The notes under the pieces: generated by a model
What the model saw: only the letters and a program-made list of their open reading frames with translations
Told to the model about the DNA's origin: nothing
The model's database searches: none
Shown: positions 34,351 through 43,148 of the stretch, in pieces
How positions within the stretch are numbered: the first letter of the stretch is position 1
How the letters are laid out: each line of letters opens with the position of its first letter
Program-made: the position numbers and the translations under genes
DNA from: Syntrophorhabdaceae bacterium PtaU1.Bin034
Lineage (GTDB): Bacteria; Desulfobacterota_G; Syntrophorhabdia; Syntrophorhabdales; WCHB1-27
Reading direction: 5' to 3'
Assembly: GCA_002067405.1 (NCBI GenBank)
Contig: MVRP01000009.1
Coordinates: 1-53,674 of the forward strand
Length of the DNA: 53,674 nucleotides

Positions 34351-35355
34351 ATGGAGCCGGAAAAGATGCGGGCCATGGTGCTTGAAGAGCCGGGGAAGCC
34401 GCTTATAGAAAAGGAGCTTGCCGTACCGGTACCGGGTCCCGACCAGGTGTTGGTACGGGTCCGCGCCTGTGGCGTATGCAGAACGGATCTTCATGTGGTG
34501 GACGGTGAGCTGCAGCATCCGAAATTACCCCTCATTCCAGGACATGAAATCGTCGGGACGGTGGTAAGAGCCGGGGAGCGGGCCGGCTCTTTTCGGCCGG
34601 GCGATCGTGTCGGCATTCCCTGGCTGGGATACACGTGCGGGACCTGTGACTATTGCAGAAAAGGGCGGGAAAACCTTTGTGACAAACCGCTCTTCACCGG
34701 CTACACCATAGACGGGGGATACGCCGAATACACGGTTGCCGATCACCGGTACTGCTTCCGTGTGCCCGCTGCCTACCGCGACGCCCACGCTGCCCCGCTC
34801 CTCTGCGCCGGGCTCATTGGATACCGATCATATCGTATGATAGGAGAAGGTGTAAAGAATCTCGGTATTTACGGCTTTGGTGCCGCGGCGCATATCATCG
34901 CACAGGTGGCGGACCATCAGGGAAAGAAAATCTATGCGTTCACCAAGCCCGGCGATGCGGAAGGCCAGGCCTTTGCGCGAAGGCTCGGGGCTGACTGGAC
35001 AGGAGATTCTACCGCAAGGCCGCCCGTGGAACTTGACGCATCGATCATTTTCGCCCCCGCAGGCCCTTTGGTGGTCGAAGCCCTCCGCAGTACTACCAAA
35101 GGCGGCACGGTTGTCTGTGCCGGGATCCATATGAGTGATATCCCGTCTTTTCCTTACGGGCTGCTGTGGGAGGAGCGAGTAATACGCTCCGTGGCGAACC
35201 TGACGAGAGAGGACGGGGAGGAATTTCTTTCGCTTGCACCGCGAATTCCCGTGAAAACGGACGTGGAGCTCTTTCCTCTCGACAGGGCGAACGAAGCCTT
35301 GAACCGGCTGCGGGCGGGTCAGATCGAGGGCGCTGCAGTGCTCGTGATGGAGTAG
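34351..35355 (+). CDS. Zinc-dependent alcohol dehydrogenase family protein (334 aa)
   Basis: A medium-chain dehydrogenase/reductase oxidising an alcohol or reducing an aldehyde with NAD(P)H. Catalytic zinc ligands are in CGVCRTDLH and GHE; the structural zinc site is C-x2-C-x2-C-x7-C in CGTCDYCRKGRENLC. The Rossmann motif is LGIYGFGAAAHI. The dinucleotide fold then runs to the C-terminal LFPLDRANEALNRLRAGQIEGAAVL. It is of the AdhP/AdhA type, usually about 330-340 residues. AAGGAG lies 10 bases before ATG 34351; ATG 34366, five codons later, is a possible alternative. A GlcD-like oxidase gene follows 89 bases downstream and may share the transcript. Confidence 0.93.
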   Translation: MEPEKMRAMVLEEPGKPLIEKELAVPVPGPDQVLVRVRACGVCRTDLHVVDGELQHPKLPLIPGHEIVGTVVRAGERAGSFRPGDRVGIPWLGYTCGTCDYCRKGRENLCDKPLFTGYTIDGGYAEYTVADHRYCFRVPAAYRDAHAAPLLCAGLIGYRSYRMIGEGVKNLGIYGFGAAAHIIAQVADHQGKKIYAFTKPGDAEGQAFARRLGADWTGDSTARPPVELDASIIFAPAGPLVVEALRSTTKGGTVVCAGIHMSDIPSFPYGLLWEERVIRSVANLTREDGEEFLSLAPRIPVKTDVELFPLDRANEALNRLRAGQIEGAAVLVME

Positions 35356-35444
35356 CAGGACGTCCGAGCACGGCCGGAGGAGAGAAGGCGCTCCGGGTGC
35401 CGGGTGTCCGCAAGCCGGACCTGCAAAAATAAGGGAGATTCTGC

Positions 35445-36896
35445 ATGAGCGTCGACGAAGTGGACTTCAGGAAGACGGCGCACCAAAAGATCAACAAGTT
35501 CCTTGATGAAGTGAAGAAGGTCCTGAAAGGAGATCGGATCATAACCGATCATGAAGGTCTCTCGCACTTCGGCTATGATGCCACCGAGATGCGATTCATG
35601 CCCGATGTCGTTGTCCAGCCCGAATCAACGGAACAGGTATCAAAGATACTCCGTCTCGCCTATTCCATAGGCATTCCCGTGACACCCCAGGGAGGCAGGA
35701 CAGGGCTCTCGGGCGGAGGGCTGCCGGTACAGGCGGGGACTGTCCTCTCTCTTCTCAGGATGAACAGGATACTCGAAATCGACCGGAAGAACATGCAGAT
35801 AGTCGTGGAACCGGGGGTGATTCCCGCTGACCTCCAGAAGACGCTGAACGGGCACAACCTTTTTTTTCCGCCCGATCCGTCGAGCACGGTGGAGAGTACC
35901 ATAGGAGGGAACGTTGCGGAAAACGCCGGCTATACAAGGGCGGTAAAATACGGGGTGACCCGCGACTATGTGATCGGTCTCGAGGCTGTGCTGCCCGACG
36001 GGGATGTGATCAATGTCGGCGGCAGGACGGTAAAGAATGTTGCCGGGTATGATCTCGTCGCCCTGCTTACCGGATCCGAAGGCACCCTCGCCGTGGTGAC
36101 GAAGATCATCCTTAAAGTATTGCCTCGGCCTGCGTTCCGTCGGACATGCCTCTTCTACTTTGAAGACCTGGTGACTGCCGCTGACCTCATTGTGGCTATC
36201 TTCCGGAACGGCATAATCCCGTGTGCTGCGGAAATCATGGACAATACGGCCATAAATTGCGTCGCCGATTACCTTAACGTTTCGGTCCGAAGGGACGCGG
36301 CCGTTCTCGTGCTCGTCGAGGTCGACGGGAACCACCGGGCAGCAACGGAAGAGGAAGCGAGCCATATCCTGACGACCGGAAACCGGCTCTCGGGCCTTAT
36401 TGAGGCGCGACTGGCAGCGGATGACGAAGAGGCGGACAGGTTCTGGAGGATAAGAAGGGAGACCCTTCCGGCACTCAAGGCCAAAGGCAGGGACCACCTG
36501 GAGGCCGATGTCGTCGTCCCCCGTTTCCGTCTTCCCTATCTCGCCCGCGCAATAAAGGAGATCGCGTCGGGCCGGAAGATAAGCGTCGCAACTTACGGGC
36601 ATGCAGGAGACGGCAACCTTCACGTGACGATAATGTATCGCAAAAGGAATTTCGCAGAGCTTGAGGAGGCCTACGAGCTGCTCGAAGATATCTACAAAAA
36701 GACGCTTGAGATGGATGGAAAGCTGACGGGCGAGCACGGGGTGGGACTGACGGTCAAGAACTACCTCGATATGCAAATGTCCGAAGCGGAAATAGCGCTG
36801 ATGAGGCGTATTAAAGAGGCTTTTGACCCGAAAGGCTTTCTGAATCCGGGAAAGATATTCCCGGATAAGGTTGAGAAAGAGGAGCCGTGCGCCTAA
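35445..36896 (+). CDS. FAD-linked oxidase, GlcD/D-lactate dehydrogenase type (483 aa)
   Basis: A flavoenzyme oxidising a 2-hydroxy acid such as glycolate or D-lactate to the 2-oxo acid. The N-terminal PCMH FAD domain shows PDVVVQPESTEQVSKILR, the pyrophosphate loop VTPQGGRTGLSGGG, and GGNVAENAGYTRAVKYGVTRDYV. The C-terminal cap has the catalytic-region YGHAGDGNLH and the family end LTGEHGVGLTVKNYL, then FDPKGFLNPGKIF. No GlcE or iron-sulfur GlcF gene is adjacent, so the electron acceptor is unknown; an electron-transferring flavoprotein is possible. AAGGGAG lies 7 bases before ATG 35445. Its stop overlaps that of the glycosyltransferase by four bases, tail to tail. Confidence 0.92.
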   Translation: MSVDEVDFRKTAHQKINKFLDEVKKVLKGDRIITDHEGLSHFGYDATEMRFMPDVVVQPESTEQVSKILRLAYSIGIPVTPQGGRTGLSGGGLPVQAGTVLSLLRMNRILEIDRKNMQIVVEPGVIPADLQKTLNGHNLFFPPDPSSTVESTIGGNVAENAGYTRAVKYGVTRDYVIGLEAVLPDGDVINVGGRTVKNVAGYDLVALLTGSEGTLAVVTKIILKVLPRPAFRRTCLFYFEDLVTAADLIVAIFRNGIIPCAAEIMDNTAINCVADYLNVSVRRDAAVLVLVEVDGNHRAATEEEASHILTTGNRLSGLIEARLAADDEEADRFWRIRRETLPALKAKGRDHLEADVVVPRFRLPYLARAIKEIASGRKISVATYGHAGDGNLHVTIMYRKRNFAELEEAYELLEDIYKKTLEMDGKLTGEHGVGLTVKNYLDMQMSEAEIALMRRIKEAFDPKGFLNPGKIFPDKVEKEEPCA

Positions 36897-37942
36897 ATGG
36901 TCGCGCTCCGGACGAGGGCGCTTTCGCGAAGGGCCACATATATCTGCTTCAGCTCTTCGTCTGGAGCGGAATAGAACTGTGATATGAGGAGTAATGCCTT
37001 CAACAGCCCTCTTACCCGCTGCCTTCCGTACCAGGTTTGGGCCTGGGCGAGATACCTGATCAACTTGTAGCAGGAAAAACCCCGGAGCCGGCGCCTCGAC
37101 AGCGAGCCTGGCGGAGAGTGCTTACAGATAACGTAAGCCCTGTTGAGGATCTGAATGAATCCCCATTCAAACCCGTTCACCCTCTTCTCGGGCGAGCGGT
37201 AGTGAAAAACCTTTGCCCTCATGGCGTCCACCAGTATATGGCTTTTCATGACTTCAAGAGAGGCGTCATAATCCTCGAATATGGCATACCTTCCCAGCGC
37301 CTCATCAAAGCCTGTTCTCTTTATCAGTTCGGTCCTGAAAGACATGCGAAAACCCGGGATCACGGTCGCCGGTTTTGAATCCTCCTCGTGAAGCCAGGAG
37401 GGCATCTGCTTGTTGCCATATTTGATCGCTGTTTCGATAAAAAACGGGTCAGGGAAAAACCTGAACTCGATTGAATCGAGAAAACGCCCGATCAAAAGCT
37501 GAACACGATCCTTCATTTCCATCCTGTATGCCATGGATTTGTCAAGAACGCCGGGCGGAGGCGCGGTTGATTCCACGCCGCCGACGCCCCCGACCAGTTC
37601 CTCGGTATCCCGTTCGTAAATACGCATGACAGCATCAGGGTATCCCGGAAACCAGAGGGCATCATCGTCGGGAAAGAACACGACGGGCGAGCCGACCGAC
37701 CTCAGGCCGATATTTCGCTGGTACGACGACCCGGGATCCGACCGTATGATGTCGACGACGACCCCGCGGGCACGGGCGTCGGCCGCGGCCTTCTCGACCG
37801 TTCTTCTGATTCGGCCGTGGTCATCGCTCGAATCGACTACAATAAGGCGGCGGGGAAGGCGCCTTTGTGCGAGCATGAGCGGCAGAGAAACCTGCAGCGC
37901 AAGGTCTCTGTTCCTGGTGGCTATGACGATATCGTAGTCCAT
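36893..37942 (-). CDS. Family 2-type glycosyltransferase (349 aa)
   Basis: The opening DYDIVIATRNRDLALQVSLPLML and the strand RLIVVDSSDD are those of GT-A fold enzymes. The nucleotide-sugar metal motif is FFPDDDALWFPGY, and the acceptor side shows GFRMSFRTELIKRTGFDEALGRYAIFEDYDASLE, where EDYD would hold the catalytic base. No membrane helix is present, so it acts in the cytoplasm on a sugar or lipid-linked acceptor that cannot be identified. ATG 37942 begins at the conserved core; a GTG at 37951 is possible, and neither has a strong ribosome site. It has its own promoter and stands alone, outside any polysaccharide cluster. Confidence 0.85.
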   Translation of the reverse strand: MDYDIVIATRNRDLALQVSLPLMLAQRRLPRRLIVVDSSDDHGRIRRTVEKAAADARARGVVVDIIRSDPGSSYQRNIGLRSVGSPVVFFPDDDALWFPGYPDAVMRIYERDTEELVGGVGGVESTAPPPGVLDKSMAYRMEMKDRVQLLIGRFLDSIEFRFFPDPFFIETAIKYGNKQMPSWLHEEDSKPATVIPGFRMSFRTELIKRTGFDEALGRYAIFEDYDASLEVMKSHILVDAMRAKVFHYRSPEKRVNGFEWGFIQILNRAYVICKHSPPGSLSRRRLRGFSCYKLIRYLAQAQTWYGRQRVRGLLKALLLISQFYSAPDEELKQIYVALRESALVRSATI

Positions 37943-37985
37943 CGGATTCACTGACGACCGGACGGGTAGGAAAAAGCTTAGTAGA

Positions 37986-38013
37986 ATTAAATCACTCTTT
38001 TGGGATTTGCCAA
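37986..38013 (-). promoter_or_regulatory. Promoter of the glycosyltransferase gene
   Basis: On the minus strand TTGGCA at 38013-38008 (5 of 6), a 16-base spacer and TTTAAT at 37991-37986 (5 of 6). The start near 37979 gives a 37-base leader. Confidence 0.55.
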
Positions 38014-38039
38014 GGGAGGGAAGCGCATTCGCGCGTAAC

Positions 38040-39278
38040 TCAAGGAAAAAGAGAGAGCTGCGAGGGTTTGTTATCCAGTATTTCCCGGATTTGCCTGAGA
38101 AGCTTCTCGACTGCCACGGGCTTCGTGATCATCGGGATTCCCTCTCTGCTGATGCCTTTGCTCGAAAGGATATCGCCCGTGTAACCACTCATTAAAAGAA
38201 CCCTTATGTCAGGGCGCGTCTTCTGCAGCTCGACATATGTTTCCTTCCCGTTCTTTCGAGGCATAATGAGGTCCAGCAAGAGCAGATCGATTGCCCCGCC
38301 GTTCGCCCTGAATTTTTCTATCGCATCCTCGCCGTCAAAAGCTTCCACCACGGTATAGCCGAAGTCGCGCAGGGTAGTCGCGACGATCTCCCTCACCTGG
38401 GCATTGTCCTCGGCTACCAGAATCACCTCGTTGCCTCCGCGCAGTCCTGCCTTTTCACGCGGGATATCCTCTGTTGAGACAGGTTCGGCGAGGGGCAGAT
38501 ATATGGTGAAGGTGGCGCCCTTGCCGGGCTCGCTGCTCACGTCTATATAACCTTTATTTTGATGGACGATGCCGTACACTATCGAAAGCCCCAGGCCGGT
38601 GCCTTTTCCCACATCTTTTGTCGTAAAAAAGGGATCGAAAATCTGGTCCTTCGTTGTCTCGTCCATGCCTTTCCCTGTATCGGACACCTCGATGGCGACG
38701 TATGCCCCCTCCTTTCCGCCATGCGTTTTTGCGACTTCGCCGCTGAGGTGCACCTGTTCGGTCTTGATGGACAGGATGCCGCCGTCAGGCATTGCGTCCC
38801 TTGCGTTGGTGGCCAGGTTCATCAACAGTTGGCCCATGTGGCCGTCGCCGATAATCACGATAAGTCTTTCCCGGCTGAGCGTTGTCCGCAGTTCTATGTC
38901 TTCGCCGATTATTCTTCGGAAAAGCTTTTCCACACCCCTTATGCTCTCATTGACATCGACAGGCTTCGCCTCCACTGTCTGCCTTCGACTGAAGGCGAGG
39001 AGGCTCTGGGTAAGAGTACTGGCTCTGTTTGCCGCTTCCATGATCTGGTTCACATAGACGAGAAGGGGGTTTTTCTCGCCGGCCTTCATGGTGATCAGGC
39101 TGCAATACCCCATGATAGTGGTGAGGATATTATTGAAGTCGTGGGCAATACCTCCGGCAAGGGTGCCTATGCTTTCCATCTTCTGGGCGTGCCTGAGCTG
39201 GGCTTCAAGCTTTTTCCGCTCGGTTATGCTCTCTAACGTGCCTTCATGGTAGAGGACATTCCCTCCGTCATCCCGCAC
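38040..39278 (-). CDS. Histidine kinase + receiver, 3' part of an amber-interrupted gene
   Basis: From the first in-frame ATG after the interruption the protein is 412 residues. It begins inside the end of a PAS domain ([21 protein letters not shown]). HisKA follows with phospho-acceptor H46 in [11 protein letters not shown], then HATPase ([27 protein letters not shown]) and a receiver ([11 protein letters not shown], phospho-acceptor Asp in [12 protein letters not shown]). The phosphotransfer core looks intact. The first ATG has no clear ribosome site and lies 78 bases beyond the stop, so independent translation is doubtful. The frame is continuous with the upstream fragment. A receiver without an output domain suggests a phosphorelay. 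The fragment may be a dead remnant or be made by readthrough. Confidence 0.8.
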   Translation of the reverse strand: MRDDGGNVLYHEGTLESITERKKLEAQLRHAQKMESIGTLAGGIAHDFNNILTTIMGYCSLITMKAGEKNPLLVYVNQIMEAANRASTLTQSLLAFSRRQTVEAKPVDVNESIRGVEKLFRRIIGEDIELRTTLSRERLIVIIGDGHMGQLLMNLATNARDAMPDGGILSIKTEQVHLSGEVAKTHGGKEGAYVAIEVSDTGKGMDETTKDQIFDPFFTTKDVGKGTGLGLSIVYGIVHQNKGYIDVSSEPGKGATFTIYLPLAEPVSTEDIPREKAGLRGGNEVILVAEDNAQVREIVATTLRDFGYTVVEAFDGEDAIEKFRANGGAIDLLLLDLIMPRKNGKETYVELQKTRPDIRVLLMSGYTGDILSSKGISREGIPMITKPVAVEKLLRQIREILDNKPSQLSLFP

Positions 39279-39356
39279 CTCTTTCGCATTGAGCGATACC
39301 CAGTGGGTGCTTCCATCCTTGCATTGGGCCTGAACTTCAAAATCCCGGATGATCCC

Positions 39357-39995
39357 CTAGGTGTCCATCAGGTAGAAGTATTCTTTCCGTCTCCTTTCAT
39401 TCGCATATACCTGGCTCACGATATTCCTGACGTTATTCAACAGGTCCCGGGGTGAGTCGTATCCAAGGATACGGGCAAGGGCAGGGTTTGCGCTGATAAG
39501 CCTGCCCTCCGGCGATGCCTGGAATATCCCTTCTATGGCGTTCTCGTATATTTGCCGATACTTTTCTTCGGCCTGTCTCAGGGCCTTTTCGGCTTTCCAC
39601 TTCTCCGTAATGTCCTGCGCCGTTCCCTCGACGTACCTGACGGCGCCCTTTTCGTCGCGCGCAATGTGCGCGTTCAGGAGCACATGGATCGCAGTGCCGT
39701 CTTTCCTGTACATCTCCGCTTCAAAGTCCTCTATGACGCCGTCTTTCCTAATGAGCTTCAGATATCTCTTTCCGTCTTCCGGATTCACGTAGATCTGGTT
39801 CACGATGTCGGTGACCGACGACATCAACTCTTCAGGAGAGTCGAAACCGAGCAGCCGGGCGGTCGCGCGGTTGGTTTTCAAAAACCGTCCGTCTATGGTG
39901 CTCCTGAAAATCCCCACCACCGCGTTTTCAAACATCGTCCTGTAGTCATCTTCGCTCCTGGGCAGCCCTTCCGTCTTCCGTTTCCGGCCGGTCAT
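39357..39995 (-). CDS. Twin-PAS sensor fragment, 5' part of an amber-interrupted gene (212 aa)
   Basis: The fragment carries a complete PAS/PAC domain (about residues 18-132, ending VRYVEGTAQDITEKWKAEKAL) and most of a second PAS domain (about 140-212, EEKYRQIYENAIEGIFQASPEGRLISANPALARILGYDSP). It stops at TAG (39359-39357 on the minus strand) in the middle of the PAC strand. After the stop the same frame continues GIIRDFEVQAQCKDGSTHW, which aligns with the first domain's GVIEDFEAEMYRKDGTAIH. The stop takes the place of an aspartate in the first copy. Alone it would be a soluble sensor without a kinase. Confidence 0.8.
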   Translation of the reverse strand: MTGRKRKTEGLPRSEDDYRTMFENAVVGIFRSTIDGRFLKTNRATARLLGFDSPEELMSSVTDIVNQIYVNPEDGKRYLKLIRKDGVIEDFEAEMYRKDGTAIHVLLNAHIARDEKGAVRYVEGTAQDITEKWKAEKALRQAEEKYRQIYENAIEGIFQASPEGRLISANPALARILGYDSPRDLLNNVRNIVSQVYANERRRKEYFYLMDT

Positions 39996-40233
39996 ATCGC
40001 CGTTCTCCCTTCCGTCCTGTTCCTGTCAGACCGAACAACTTCCATGGGCTTACTTCAACTGTTTAAAGGACGACTCGATCGTCGTGCTCAAGCGTCACCG
40101 ATGCCCGTGGGAACGTGCGTTGCCAGTAGAGTTACCACCGAATTCGGGGAGAATGCAACAGAAAGTTAAGGGAGGCTCGCGGAGGTGACTTACCTTTGCG
40201 CACTTTTGGCTGTCCGGGATAAGACGGAGGTCT

Positions 40234-41070
40234 TTAACGGATCTGGTAGCGACGACGGGGATCGAGAACGTCGCTCATGCCTTCGCCGAGCAGGTTGTAG
40301 CCCATGACGGTAAAAAAAATGGCAAGCCCGGGATACAGGCTAAGCCACCATGCTATTTCTATGTTGTCCTTGGCCTGCGCGAGGATATTGCCCCAGCTTG
40401 CAGTCGGCGGCTGAACGCCTATGCCGAGGAAGCTCAGCGCGGATTCGGTGAGGATGGCGCCTCCTATGCCGAGGGTCGCGACAACATAGACAGGAGAAAG
40501 GGCATTAGGCAATATGTGGCTGAAAATGATCTTTAGTTGCGGAAGACCCTGGGTCCGGGCGGCGAGAACGAATTCCTTGCTCTTTATGCTGAGGATTTCT
40601 GCCCGCACGAGTCTTGCTATCCCCATCCAACTGGTCAGGCCTATCACTATCATGATATTCCAGATACTTGGTTCAAGAAAGGCGATTACCGCCAGAATAA
40701 GGAAGAAGGTGGGAAAGCACATCATGAGGTCGACGAAGCGCATGATGATCTCATCCACGATCCCGCCGTAGTAGCCGGAAACGGCACCGAGGATCATGCC
40801 GATGATCGTGGCCAGTCCGACCGATACGAAGCCCACGAGCAGGGATATACGGCTCCCGTAGATGACCCTCGACAGCACGTCCCTTCCCAGCATGTCGGTG
40901 CCGAAGGGATGGGCGAAGGACGGTGACGCGAGGACATGCTTGAGGTCGGGCTCGGTCGGGCTGTAGGGTGCTATGAAAGGGGCAAAGACCGCGCAAAAGA
41001 ACATGGGGATGAGAATGACGAGGCCTGCCACGGCCAGTCTGTTATCTCTTATGTTTTGCAGCAGTTCCAT
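40234..41070 (-). CDS. Orphan DppC/OppC-type ABC permease (278 aa)
   Basis: An inner-membrane subunit of a peptide or nickel ABC importer. The N-terminal extension FAPFIAPYSPTEPDL and HPFGTDMLGRDVLSRVIYGSRISL is the hallmark of DppC-like subunits, followed by five hydrophobic helices. The EAA loop (RLVRAEILSIKSKEFVLAARTQGLPQLKIIFSHILPNAL) contacts the ATPase. The end GMSDVLDPRRR is typical. No DppB, ATPase or binding-protein gene is beside it, which is unusual because the permease works as a heterodimer. The upstream gene at 41258 is divergent, and the sequence between 39996 and 40233 shows no remnant of partners. No convincing ribosome site precedes ATG 41070. Confidence 0.92.
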   Translation of the reverse strand: MELLQNIRDNRLAVAGLVILIPMFFCAVFAPFIAPYSPTEPDLKHVLASPSFAHPFGTDMLGRDVLSRVIYGSRISLLVGFVSVGLATIIGMILGAVSGYYGGIVDEIIMRFVDLMMCFPTFFLILAVIAFLEPSIWNIMIVIGLTSWMGIARLVRAEILSIKSKEFVLAARTQGLPQLKIIFSHILPNALSPVYVVATLGIGGAILTESALSFLGIGVQPPTASWGNILAQAKDNIEIAWWLSLYPGLAIFFTVMGYNLLGEGMSDVLDPRRRYQIR

Positions 41071-41257
41071 TGTAGCTGATACCCCGCCGGCTGATATGGA
41101 ACCATAAGTCTATACGAATTGCTGCTTTTTGTCCATCGCCTTGATATTGTTTGCCTTTCTGTGGTTTCCTACTTCATGTCCGCCCGGGGGCCGCAATCCC
41201 TCCGGGCCGCCTGAGATGCAGCTGCCTTGCATTCCGGCATCAAAGGAGGATTATCTT

Positions 41258-41452
41258 ATGGCAAAATCCCTGTTTGATTTCTGCGACCTTAGCTGCCGAT
41301 ACGCGGAAATACCGAAGGAAACCGGGATCGACGGCTCCGGTAGCTGTCGCACCTTCGTCGCTGTCTACTGCAGGCGCAGGAAGTCCCTCGTTCACAAGAA
41401 CCTCCCGTGCAGCAAGAAAGTCCTGAAAGCCGCGAAGGGGAAGCAGAAATGA
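41258..41452 (+). CDS. Cysteine-rich miniprotein (64 aa)
   Basis: A short basic protein with five cysteines: C9 and C13 in FDFCDLSCRYAE, C30 in GSGSCRTF, C38 in VYCRRRKS and C51 in NLPCSKK. The C-x3-C pair plus later cysteines and one histidine (H46) suggest a zinc or iron-sulfur mini-fold. I have an impression of similar ~60-residue proteins in other anaerobic proteobacteria but cannot name a family. AAAGGAGG lies 8 bases before ATG 41258, a strong translation signal that supports a real gene. The preceding open frame back to 41129 has no ribosome site. It lies between the divergent DppC-like gene and the convergent tpx. No function is claimed. Confidence 0.75.
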   Translation: MAKSLFDFCDLSCRYAEIPKETGIDGSGSCRTFVAVYCRRRKSLVHKNLPCSKKVLKAAKGKQK

Positions 41453-41495
41453 GAAGAGAGAACCTTATGCCCTCACTCCCGGTGGCGCCCGGTAA

Positions 41496-42008
41496 TTACA
41501 TCAATTTCCTGGCTTCCTCCAAAGCCCGGTCATAATTGGGCGGCTCGGTCATTTCAGGCACGATCTCGATGTAACGGACAACGTCTGCCTTGTCTATTAC
41601 GAAGATCGAACGGGCGAGAAGCCTGAGCTCCTTCACAAGAACCCCGTACTCGTTTCCGAAGGAGGCGTCACGGTGATCCGACAGCGTCCTCAGCTTATCG
41701 ATCCCTCTGTGTGAACAGAACCTCGTGATAGCGAAGGGCAGGTCCATGCTTATGTTGATCACTGCTACCTCGTCTGATAATGACGCTGCCTGCTTGTTGA
41801 ACGTCTGTGCCTGCAGGTCGCACACCGGTGTATCGAGCGAAGGCGTGACGCTCAGGATTTTTACTTTTCCTTTAAAGTCGGCCAGGGTAACAGGGGTGAG
41901 ATCCTTGTCGAGAACGGTAAAAGACGGTGCCTTGTCCCCGGTCTTTACCTCGTTGCCGATCAGCGTCAGCGGTGTGCCGCCGAATGTCACCAGATTTCTC
42001 CTCTCCAT
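41496..42008 (-). CDS. tpx: Thiol peroxidase Tpx (170 aa)
   Basis: An atypical two-cysteine peroxiredoxin reducing hydrogen and organic peroxides with thioredoxin. The peroxidatic C63 is in SLDTPVCDLQ and the resolving C98 in FAITRFCSH, with the family spacing of 35. The N-terminus VTFGGTPLTLIGNEVKTGDKAP and the late SIFVIDKADVVRYIEIVPEMTEPPNYD are diagnostic. The start is ATG 42008, with AAAGGAGG 9 bases upstream; the open frame extends to 42179 without support. It stands alone, convergent with the miniprotein gene and downstream of the ABC ATPase on the same strand after 180 bp. In an anaerobe it would protect against incidental oxygen. Confidence 0.96.
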   Translation of the reverse strand: MERRNLVTFGGTPLTLIGNEVKTGDKAPSFTVLDKDLTPVTLADFKGKVKILSVTPSLDTPVCDLQAQTFNKQAASLSDEVAVINISMDLPFAITRFCSHRGIDKLRTLSDHRDASFGNEYGVLVKELRLLARSIFVIDKADVVRYIEIVPEMTEPPNYDRALEEARKLM

Positions 42009-42188
42009 CGTTGCAGTCCTCCTTTGGATTCTCTTTTCAGAAATATATGCACCCGATCGGCCGGACGCACGTACATTCAAACGGATCACAAAGGTTTGCC
42101 GGATGCGGAAATCAGGATGAACGCAAGGATCGATTCTATCGGAGGCTGATGCAGCGCCTGCCCTCCGTCCGGCAGGCACCGGATAATA

Positions 42189-42983
42189 TCAATCCAAAAC
42201 CGGCCAGTAACGGCCGTTCTTCCTTATCAGTTGTGCCGAGACACCGTAAAGATGCCTGATTGTCTCCGGCGTGAGGATTTCAGGCGTCGGCCCTCCGGCC
42301 ATGATCTTTCCCTCTTTCAGGATGAGGGTTTTGCCGAAGACGGGAATGATCTCTTCCGGGTGATGGGTGACGTAGACGAGTCCCGGCAGTTCCCGGCTTT
42401 TTTTGATTGAGGAAAGGGCGGACAGGAATATCTCCCTGGCCCCGGGATCCATCCCGGCACACGGCTCGTCGAGGATAAGCAGATAAGGGTCAGCCATCAG
42501 GGCCCTGCAGATGAGCACCTTCTGCTGTTCCCCCTGGGACAGCACGCCAAACGGTTTTTGCGCAAGATGTGCGCATCCCAGGTCGGCCAGATAGCGTAGC
42601 GCTGCCTCATAGCTGTCCTCGCCCGGTTTTTCCCACGGGAACGCCCAAAGGCCGAACTGGGCATACTTGCCGGAGACCACCGTATCAAGGACGGTCTCCC
42701 CTCTTGGGATATCACCCACCAGCGTCGAGGTGACCCATCCGATGCTCCTTCGCAGCATACCGAGGTCCGCCATGCATTCTCCATTCCGGTATACCTCACC
42801 CCCGCCGTTGGGCCAGACATAGCCGCACACGATTTTCAGCAGCGTGGTTTTCCCCGCGCCGTTCGGTCCGAGGACTGCCCAGTTTTCTCCCCGATCCATT
42901 GTCCACGACAGGTTTTCAAGAATGGTCTTCCCGTTCAGCCGGTGGTTGATGTTCTTTAACTGAAGAAGCGGTGGTTGAGCCAT
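42189..42983 (-). CDS. ABC transporter ATP-binding protein, orphan (264 aa)
   Basis: A single nucleotide-binding domain with Walker A GPNGAGKTT, Q-loop near GWVTST, signature LSQGEQQK, Walker B YLLILDEP, D-loop and switch histidine in YVTHHPEEI. The closest style is the ModF/YlmA-like group (WAVLGPNGAGKTTLLKIVCGYVWPNGGGEV), whose roles include molybdate-related or unknown transport. No permease or binding-protein gene is adjacent, and the orphan DppC-like permease 1.1 kb away belongs to a different ABC subfamily. It begins at ATG 42983 with a weak ribosome site. A GC-rich hairpin without a T-run (42156-42177) follows the stop. Confidence 0.9.
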   Translation of the reverse strand: MAQPPLLQLKNINHRLNGKTILENLSWTMDRGENWAVLGPNGAGKTTLLKIVCGYVWPNGGGEVYRNGECMADLGMLRRSIGWVTSTLVGDIPRGETVLDTVVSGKYAQFGLWAFPWEKPGEDSYEAALRYLADLGCAHLAQKPFGVLSQGEQQKVLICRALMADPYLLILDEPCAGMDPGAREIFLSALSSIKKSRELPGLVYVTHHPEEIIPVFGKTLILKEGKIMAGGPTPEILTPETIRHLYGVSAQLIRKNGRYWPVLD

Positions 42984-43148
42984 CTGTTTCTCTTGCGCAT
43001 ACCCCTTGTTTTACAGAAAAGGGTTTTGAGATGCAGACATGTGTAACACAAACACGGGATGTTTGCAAATGATATGGATTTCGCGATCTTCGTGACGGCA
43101 AACGGAGAAGGAGCCACCGATCAGGTTGAAGAGCCGGACGGCGTGCGG

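Larger units (their letters stand above)
38040..39995 (-). pseudogene. Whole PAS-PAS-HisKA-HATPase-REC gene with one in-frame TAG
   Basis: The two fragments are in the same reading frame and together form one normal ~650-residue hybrid kinase. The only defect is a single TAG at 39359-39357; the 26 codons between the stop and the next ATG still encode good PAC-domain sequence. Lack of further decay suggests a recent mutation, a sequencing or assembly error, or readthrough. Architecture is close to the intact kinase at 15324-17744. Confidence 0.7.
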
